A stretch of DNA of 7,780 nt from Lysobacterales bacterium CG_4_10_14_3_um_filter_64_11 (GTDB lineage Bacteria > Pseudomonadota > Gammaproteobacteria > Xanthomonadales > Xanthomonadaceae): positions 1 to 7,780 of the forward strand of contig PFJA01000045.1 in the NCBI GenBank assembly GCA_002782905.1, given 5' to 3'. This document shows, one piece after another, positions 6,001 to 7,780 of this stretch. The position numbers and the translations under genes are program-made. Position 1 is the stretch's first letter. Each line of letters starts with the position of its first letter. The notes under the pieces are model-generated. The model did not search any database, was not told the origin of the DNA, and saw only the letters and a list, made by a program, of their open reading frames with translations.

Positions 6001-7589
6001 CGGTGCCTGGTTCGCCGGCCAGTTGTGACCCCACGGGCGCCATTGCTGGCGGCTTCGAAAGCTCGTGTGTCGAATCGGGCAGCATGGGCGGCGCTTCCAC
6101 CACCCTCGGCGTGGTACTGGCGCCCGGCGATGAGTTGGTCGAGCAGAGTCTGCCGATCATCCCCGGCGGCGTGGTCTACGATGCCATCGCACGCACGCCG
6201 GTGCCCGGTGCGGTGGTCACCCTGAGCCCGGTGGGCGTGTGCCCGGGTTACGACCCGACGGCGCACATCCTCAATGCCGGCACTGGCGGCTACAGCGTGC
6301 AAGGCGAGCGCATCGCAATGACCGTCGGTACATTGGGCACTTGGCGCTTCCTGTTTGCGCCCAATGCGCCGACCAGTTGCACCTTCCAGGTCACGGTTAC
6401 GCCGCCGGCCGGGTTCAGTTTCGTGTCGCAATTGATCGCGCCGCAGGCGGAATCGCTGAACCCATCGGGCAGTGCCGGTGGCCGCTTCGATGTGCAGCCA
6501 CAAGCCACACCGCCGCTGGCGCCGGTCGGGCCGGGTACGCGTTATGCGTTGCAGTTTGTCGCTGGCTCTGCCGAGCCGGCGATCGTGCACAACCATATTC
6601 CGCTCGATCCTGCCGTGCCGGCCGGCCTTGCCATCAGCAAGATCGCCGACCGCCAGATTGCCGAAGTGGGCGACACCGTGCGGTACACCGTGTCGGTGCG
6701 TCACACCGGCGGTTCGGCCTTGCCGCAGGTGAGCGTGCTCGATCGCCTGCCGGCCGGGTTCACCTATCTCGCCGGCAGCGCGGTGGTGAACGGCCACAAC
6801 ATCGCCGACCCGGCCGGTGCGCCGGGCCCGGCGCTGGTGTTCGATCTGGGGCCAATCGGCAGCGGTGGCCAGCTCACCCTGAACTATCGTCTGCGAGTGG
6901 GCGTTGGCAGCCAGCAGGGTGATGGCATCAATCGCGCCCAGGGCTATGGCTGCGGCCTGCCGCAAGGCTGTATTGACCCGCTCACCAAAACCCCGTTCGT
7001 CGGCGTGATTGCCTCCAACCAGGCGCGTTACCGCATCCGCGTCAGCGGCGGCGTATTCACCAACGAGGCCTGTGTGCTCGGCAAAATCTACGTCGACTGC
7101 AACCACAACCAGATCCAGGATCGCGAAGAACTCGGCATCCCCGGCGTGCGTTTCTACTTCGAGGACGGCACCTGGCTGATCAGCGATTCGGAAGGCAAGT
7201 ACAGCTATTGCGGCCTCACCCCGCAAAGCCACGTGCTCAAGGCCGACACCAGCACGTTGCCGCACGGCACGCGTCTGGTCACCAGTTCCAACCGCAATCT
7301 GGGCGACGCTGGCAGCCTGTTCCTCGACCTCAAGAACGGCGAGCTGCATCGTGCCGATTTCATCGAGGGCAGTTGCTCCAACCCGGTGCTCGAACAGGTC
7401 AAGGCGCGTCGAACCCAGGGTGAAGTGAGTTACCCCGAAACCGAGACCGGGCAAGGCCCGCTGCGCTTCGAGAGCAAGCCGGCGCGTGCGCCGCGGCAGG
7501 CCACCGACAGCGCGAAGCAGGCGCCGATCGTAACGCCGAGGGCATCCCCGCCCGCTGCGCGTGGCGACAGCCAGGGAGGTGCCCAGTGA
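1..7589 (+). CDS. Giant modular surface/extracellular protein with DUF11 and SdrD-B-like repeats, 5'-partial
   Basis: Probable exported structural or adhesive protein; no enzymatic motif is visible. The frame is open from position 3 (first codons read GTSYSNAGNG) to the TGA at 7587-7589, so the GTG at 33 is not the real start and the true start, with any signal peptide, lies upstream. At least 2528 residues are visible. Domain order (visible residues): tail of an upstream module 1-93; DUF11-like 94-256 and 257-422; SdrD-B/Cna-B-like domains B1-B11 at 423-1757; DUF11-like 1758-1917; diverged B-like modules 1918-2207; DUF11-like 2208-2356; conserved Cys-containing terminal B module 2357-2459; basic Pro/Ala-rich tail 2460-2528. 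Most B domains carry a DxNxNGxxDxGE-type loop expected to bind calcium, and end in a FGE[LI] strand. There is no LPXTG motif, C-terminal hydrophobic helix or recognisable beta-barrel. The next gene overlaps its stop by one base. The repeat architecture is certain; adhesion or matrix function is inferred from the families. Confidence 0.95.
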   Translation, partial: GTSYSNAGNGVPGTIGISCPALSLSNNQVEAMAVTIRPNFASGGATRQFDNVGTFSISGGASGSDALGSFEYNADASAADDQKSAMLPFEAGQVDLITNKTDLVDPVGFDPGDFTQNAITYRLRVTNNGPSVATALHVSDVIAPPAGRSVRFVGDSTSSAGPFAPSACNISAGSNPVVGPATLTLDCLMPGVGFSPNIEGIVAAGSTSELFLRVQYESQPAAGGDTLVDTATASANEVDTNPANDSDGENTSIRARADLALGKIASNVLPDADPNVAAPAAVASVTLFEPHWWVLDAVNNGPGASLSIDRAAASQLNGTGTVIVDTLPTGTVLNGSATWQKAGPAFAGSTPDGSGTCALTGVTLTCNVGDVTPGGKVRILVPVRWTTLPSGGSVTNNAVVSTEQVDPNPGNNPATAVLAVTRSSLTGIVFQDRDRAGTNGGTPQAAASEPRINGVTVRITGTDLYGNAVNRTATSNASGVYTINNLAPSDVVGYTLTQTQPAGFANGPVDPPAAGGSAPTLGGTYAASSNAGGDSQYAAIAVGGSDTGSNYNFPELRQPSLSGFVYVDVNGNSVRDAATDLAIASATVRLLDASTGNLINTASTDASGAYSFTGLDPLLAYTVEQPLPASPTGIVNGPVNPGQINALACASGCTAQANTPVADTDRIADIDLSAGTDGTAFNFGEIQLADIAGLVYVDADRSNALDAGDSVRISSVTVRLVQGANCATGAELASTSSDASGAFSFSGQLAFRDYLLCQTQPLGYGNGNANGSPGSDQIAIVNLPAVGSLNNTFGELLGAIAGSVYIDQNDNGLRDAGELGIDTVPVTLSGSDVLGNVLNRTVTTDINGDYVFADLFTPTAGGYTLSEGAIPPAAGVFNDGQDTLGNAASPGTLGNDVLSVIGLAAGQQATGYLFGELQATAISGVVYVDADRNNALDASDTLRISAVTVRLLEGASCATGVQIASTSSNAAGAYQFLSVTVGRAYAICQTQPAGYGNGNALGVPGSNEILIASLPLAGVAGNNFGELVGSLGGSVYIDGNDNGLRDGGEAGIANVPVTLNGSDARGNAVNLTVPSDATGNYQFANLLAPNAAGYTLSEGAIPPAAGSFNDGQDTLGNASTPGVLGNDVLSGIGLAPAQDASGYLFGELQASTISGVVYVDADRNNARDASDTLRIAHVTVRLVQGANCATGAELASTSSDASGGYVFNSVTAFRDYLLCQDQPSGYGNGNAGGTPASNQIAISNLPLAGSTDNDFGELLGSISGRVFLDSNNNGTQDAGEAGIAGVQVALSGNDINALAVAANASSDGNGDFRFDGLLQASAAGYALIEQLAQPQVTVGGVVVTTFNGITRAGQVGGSSLGTATTVTQVPSAVQAIVLPAGADSVQNRFAEVLPVGINGVVFLDLDNNGVRDAPADSGIAGVRIELAGNDDLGQPVALSVDSDGNGQFAFEGLRPGVYALSEPTQPLNTLNGITTAGSAGGNASTVAVLPSTIAAIDLSLPGTRSDDNRFAEVPASGVIAGRVWLDRNNDGVIDADEVGIAGVLIELGGNDLGGNAIDRSQQSDAEGRFRFADLPPGQYTLSEPSQPSDTFNGITVAGSGGGTATAPDVTPSAIAAITLPANGEAVDNDFGEIPPAAIAGRVWADSNNDGVIDADEVGISDVPLTLTGSDDLGVPVSRSLSSDGEGRYRFDGLRPGSYAVSEPQQPAGTLNGITLAGQIAGSVVGTATAVDVLPSAVSAIVLASGDSSLENNFGEIPESPDLKVSKRHDPARFSVNNAGRYVISVRNAGNRASSGEYVVSDRMPAGITLAAPPSGNDWQCGGAIGESSFSCRSARVLAAGEVHPQPIQVPITVSAAALAAGVVNNAVLVAGGGEIDARRPTPSEREAFNGDPSSLPVCDPAIVHEACRDPVQVLQSAALSGAVWYDLGSNPVLLDGGDQRLAGWIIEVLDPATGQLIANALSGNDGRYRIVDLPAGTPLQVRFRDPDSSVVWGVPVNGETVPGSPASCDPTGAIAGGFESSCVESGSMGGASTTLGVVLAPGDELVEQSLPIIPGGVVYDAIARTPVPGAVVTLSPVGVCPGYDPTAHILNAGTGGYSVQGERIAMTVGTLGTWRFLFAPNAPTSCTFQVTVTPPAGFSFVSQLIAPQAESLNPSGSAGGRFDVQPQATPPLAPVGPGTRYALQFVAGSAEPAIVHNHIPLDPAVPAGLAISKIADRQIAEVGDTVRYTVSVRHTGGSALPQVSVLDRLPAGFTYLAGSAVVNGHNIADPAGAPGPALVFDLGPIGSGGQLTLNYRLRVGVGSQQGDGINRAQGYGCGLPQGCIDPLTKTPFVGVIASNQARYRIRVSGGVFTNEACVLGKIYVDCNHNQIQDREELGIPGVRFYFEDGTWLISDSEGKYSYCGLTPQSHVLKADTSTLPHGTRLVTSSNRNLGDAGSLFLDLKNGELHRADFIEGSCSNPVLEQVKARRTQGEVSYPETETGQGPLRFESKPARAPRQATDSAKQAPIVTPRASPPAARGDSQGGAQ
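3..281 (+). other. C-terminal part of an upstream module, probably DUF11-like (within the large CDS)
   Basis: Visible residues 1-93. A Cys (SCPALSLS), a strand like AMAVTIRPNF, then an NVGTFSISGG segment and DASAADDQKS lead directly into the first complete DUF11 domain. The pattern resembles the second half of a DUF11 sandwich (a late strand, then an Asn/Asp-rich closing loop), so more such domains probably lie upstream of the window. The assignment is weak because only part of the fold is present. Confidence 0.5.
282..1268 (+). other. Two tandem DUF11-type beta-sandwich domains (within the large CDS)
   Basis: Visible residues 94-256 and 257-422. Both show the DUF11 pattern: an opening DL..xK strand (VDLITNKTD; ADLALGKIAS), a central strand with NNGP (YRLRVTNNGPS; LDAVNNGPG), a VSDVI or VDTLPTG segment, and a closing Asn/Pro turn (VDTNPANDS; VDPNPGNNP). 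Each has a Cys pair in the middle (CNISAG...LDCL; GTCALTGVTLTC), typical of DUF11 domains in exported bacterial proteins and probably disulfide-bonded. These domains are found as stalk or spacer units in surface proteins. The second holds the last lysine (codon 1128) before the lysine-free repeat region. Confidence 0.85.
1269..2063 (+). repeat. SdrD-B-like domains B1 and B2 (within the large CDS)
   Basis: B1 (visible residues 423-558, 136 aa) starts SLTGIVFQDRDRAG and ends NYNFPELRQ. Its metal-loop region is degenerate (DRDRAGTNGG) and carries an insertion before the INGVTVRITG strand. B2 (559-687, 129 aa) starts LSGFVYVDVNGNSVRD and ends FNFGEIQ, with a better loop and a C-x3-C insertion (CASGC) absent from its neighbours. 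Both share the G-V/F-Y/F-D strand, the A/V-T-V-R-[IL] strand, the DASGAYSF or NASGVYTI turn and the Q-P segment seen in the later repeats, so they are founder-like, more diverged members of the same array. Confidence 0.85.
2064..3782 (+). repeat. Alternating SdrD-B-like repeats B3-B7, A-B-A-B-A with exact 693-nt period
   Basis: Five domains alternate between two classes. Class A: B3 2064-2396, B5 2757-3089, B7 3450-3782, each 333 nt (111 aa), with a VYVDADR start, a paired Cys and a YGNGNA motif. Class B: B4 2397-2756, B6 3090-3449, each 360 nt (120 aa), with a VYIDxNDNGLRD loop, YTLSEGAIPPAAG and FNDGQDTLGNA motifs, and no Cys. The two-domain unit repeats every 693 nt without any length change. 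DNA identity is high in places: B3 and B7 share an exact 55-bp run (2172-2226 and 3558-3612), B5 and B7 share 31 bp (2764-2794 and 3457-3487), and B4 and B6 share 23 bp (2595-2617 and 3288-3310). This points to duplication of a two-domain unit, followed by local exchange between copies. Confidence 0.93.
3783..5273 (+). repeat. SdrD-B-like repeats B8-B11 (class with NGIT motif)
   Basis: Four domains: B8 3783-4181 (133 aa), B9 4182-4544 (121 aa), B10 4545-4904 (120 aa), B11 4905-5273 (123 aa). Each has a near-canonical loop (DSNNNGTQDAGE, DLDNNGVRDAPAD, DRNNDGVIDADE, DSNNDGVIDADE), a [LI]xGND or GSDD segment, a Q/E-P strand, the class-specific [FL]NGIT.AG motif, a PS.[IV].AI.L strand and an FGEI- or FAEV-like end. 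B10 and B11 are the closest pair, with an identical 26-bp run from 4593 and from 4950 (spacing 357 nt). B8 and B11 share an extra segment before the PSAV strand that B9 and B10 lack. No cysteine or lysine occurs in these four domains. Confidence 0.92.
5274..5753 (+). other. Third DUF11-like domain (within the large CDS)
   Basis: Visible residues 1758-1917. It opens with PDLKVSKRHD and RYVISVRNAGN, followed by VVSDRMPAGITL and a WQCGG...SFSCRS Cys pair before an LAAGEV strand, which is the DUF11 order. It closes with VVNNAVLVAGGGE and then a DUF11-atypical stretch rich in charged residues and two more Cys (PVCDPAIVHEACRD) that leads into the next module. Lysine and methionine reappear here after their long absence from the repeat array. 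Confidence 0.8.
5754..6623 (+). other. Two diverged B-like / carboxypeptidase-regulatory-like modules (within the large CDS)
   Basis: Module B12 (visible residues 1918-2053) starts ALSGAVWYDLGSN, has LAGWIIEVLDPATGQ and GNDGRYRIVDLPAG, and keeps the Cna-B/CarboxypepD-regulatory strand order, but its metal loop is broken and it carries two Cys (SCDPTG, SCVESG). Module B13 (2054-2207) starts GGVVYDAIARTPVPGAVVTL, a typical carboxypeptidase-regulatory-like opening, followed by an atypical part with CPGYDPT, TSCTFQVTVTPPAGF and a Pro-rich linker (ATPPLAPVGPG). Fold assignment is good for the starts and weak for the second halves. Confidence 0.65.
6624..7070 (+). other. Fourth DUF11 domain (within the large CDS)
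   Basis: Visible residues 2208-2356. GLAISKIADRQIAEVGDTV, VRYTVSVRHTGGS, VSVLDRLPAGFTYLAGSA and the LGPIGSGGQLTLNYRLRV strand match the DUF11 pattern closely, including the DRLPAGF signature. The usual mid-domain Cys pair is absent; instead two Cys lie near the end (YGCGLPQGCID). The domain precedes the conserved terminal module and probably acts as a spacer. Confidence 0.85.
7071..7379 (+). other. Terminal Cys-containing SdrD-B-like module (within the large CDS)
   Basis: Visible residues 2357-2459. It begins CVLGKIYVDCNHNQIQD with the loop DCNHNQIQDREE, continues with LGIPGVRFYFEDGTW, SDSEGKYSYCGL and SNRNLGDAGS, and ends at FIEGSC. There are four Cys (residues 2357, 2366, 2403 and 2458). 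It differs from the internal repeats in having lysines, aromatic residues and no FGE ending. From memory of the family, this block closes many proteobacterial DUF11/SdrD-B proteins, which would make it the best region for finding relatives; I could not check this by search. Confidence 0.75.
7380..7586 (+). other. Basic Pro/Ala/Gln-rich C-terminal tail (within the large CDS)
   Basis: Visible residues 2460-2528, about 69 residues starting NPVLEQVKARRTQGE. It is rich in Pro, Ala, Arg and Lys (PARAPRQATDSAKQAP; TPRASPPAARGD) and has no hydrophobic helix, LPXTG motif or terminal aromatic residue of a barrel strand. It is probably disordered. Its positive charge contrasts with the acidic, lysine-free repeats. 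Its last codons also carry the Shine-Dalgarno of the next gene. Confidence 0.7.
7574..7579 (+). promoter_or_regulatory. Shine-Dalgarno for the downstream exported-protein gene
   Basis: GGGAGG lies inside the last codons of the giant gene, 9 nt before ATG 7589 and 6 nt before the alternative GTG 7586. It supports translation starting at the TGATG junction rather than at the internal ATG 7613, which has no comparable purine run in front of it. Confidence 0.65.
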
Positions 7590-7780
7590 TGCGCACTTTC
7601 CGTATCCATCAGATGTTAATCACCGCACTGCTGCTGGTGCCGTTTGCCGCTGGCGCACAGGATCGCTTCGTGCCGCTGCTGGATGATCCCGCTGCGCGTC
7701 TGCCGGGCTCGCCGGCCAACGCCGCTATGGCCAACCCGCCGCAGGTGCTGAAAGGCGACTCGCCCACCGCGCTCGATTAC
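7589..7780 (+). CDS. Exported protein of unknown function, N-terminal 64 codons only (3'-partial)
   Basis: The reading frame starts at ATG 7589 and is open to the window end. The N-terminus has a classical Sec signal peptide: basic n-region (MRTFRIHQ), hydrophobic core (LITALLLVPFAA) and an AGA-Q cleavage site after residue 23. The visible mature part is Pro/Ala-rich and I recognise no domain in its 41 residues. The ATG shares its A with the TGA of the large upstream gene, and a GGGAGG Shine-Dalgarno lies 9 nt upstream, so translation is probably coupled to the giant repeat protein. A GTG at 7586, directly before the ATG and in the same frame, is an alternative start adding one residue; an internal ATG at 7613 would cut into the signal peptide and is unlikely. 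The operon-like arrangement suggests an envelope partner (periplasmic or outer-membrane) of the large protein, but this is inference. It is too short for the family to be named. Confidence 0.85.
   Translation, partial: MRTFRIHQMLITALLLVPFAAGAQDRFVPLLDDPAARLPGSPANAAMANPPQVLKGDSPTALDY

Noticed and set aside
3750..7454. A 1234-codon open frame on the minus strand
   Set aside because: Its codons are in register with those of the + strand gene, so it stays open simply because that gene almost never uses TTA, CTA or TCA. It ends exactly at a TCA serine codon (3750-3752). The translation is an Ala/Arg/His/Ile-rich mixture without domains, as expected for an antisense shadow.
7380..7589. Possible LPXTG sortase signal or C-terminal membrane anchor
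   Set aside because: No LPXTG-like motif followed by a hydrophobic helix is present; the tail is hydrophilic and basic.
7589..7780. Naming the downstream gene as an OmpA-family or outer-membrane barrel gene
   Set aside because: Only the signal peptide and about 40 mature residues are visible and they contain no diagnostic motif.

Overview
The window is filled almost entirely by one very large, high-GC coding region on the + strand that is open at the 5' edge, plus the first 64 codons of a second gene at the 3' edge. Composition, the codon choice (almost no TTA, CTA or TCA) and the domain types suggest a high-GC Gram-negative bacterium. A gammaproteobacterium of the Xanthomonadales/Lysobacterales kind is my best guess, but that is inference from style, not from a marker gene.

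The large gene encodes at least 2528 residues of a modular extracellular or cell-surface protein. Visible residue number equals codon start divided by 3, because the first full codon is at position 3. Layout: the tail of an upstream module (1-281); two DUF11-type beta-sandwich domains (282-1268); eleven SdrD-B/Cna-B-like domains in a row (B1-B11, 1269-5273); a third DUF11-like domain (5274-5753); two diverged B-like modules (5754-6623); a fourth DUF11 domain (6624-7070); a conserved cysteine-bearing terminal B-type module (7071-7379); and a basic, Pro/Ala-rich tail (7380-7586). The B domains fall into at least three classes. A (111 aa, one Cys pair) and B (120 aa, no Cys) alternate A-B-A-B-A with an exact 693-nt period at 2064-3782. 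A third class with an NGIT motif follows at 3783-5273. Most B domains keep a DxNxNGxxDxGE-like loop typical of calcium-binding SdrD B repeats.

The second gene starts at 7589, overlapping the TGA of the first by one base (TGATG), behind a good Shine-Dalgarno inside the end of the first gene. It encodes a signal peptide, so the two genes look translationally coupled and both products are exported. The large protein has no visible C-terminal membrane anchor or sorting signal in this window, so the neighbour may help place it in the envelope; that is inference.

There are no RNA genes, mobile elements, CRISPR arrays, promoters or terminators that I can support. I see no wholly new system. The points most worth a second look are the length-preserved A-B domain alternation with mosaic similarity, a stretch of 1386 codons without lysine inside 1613 codons without methionine, and the coupled exported neighbour.
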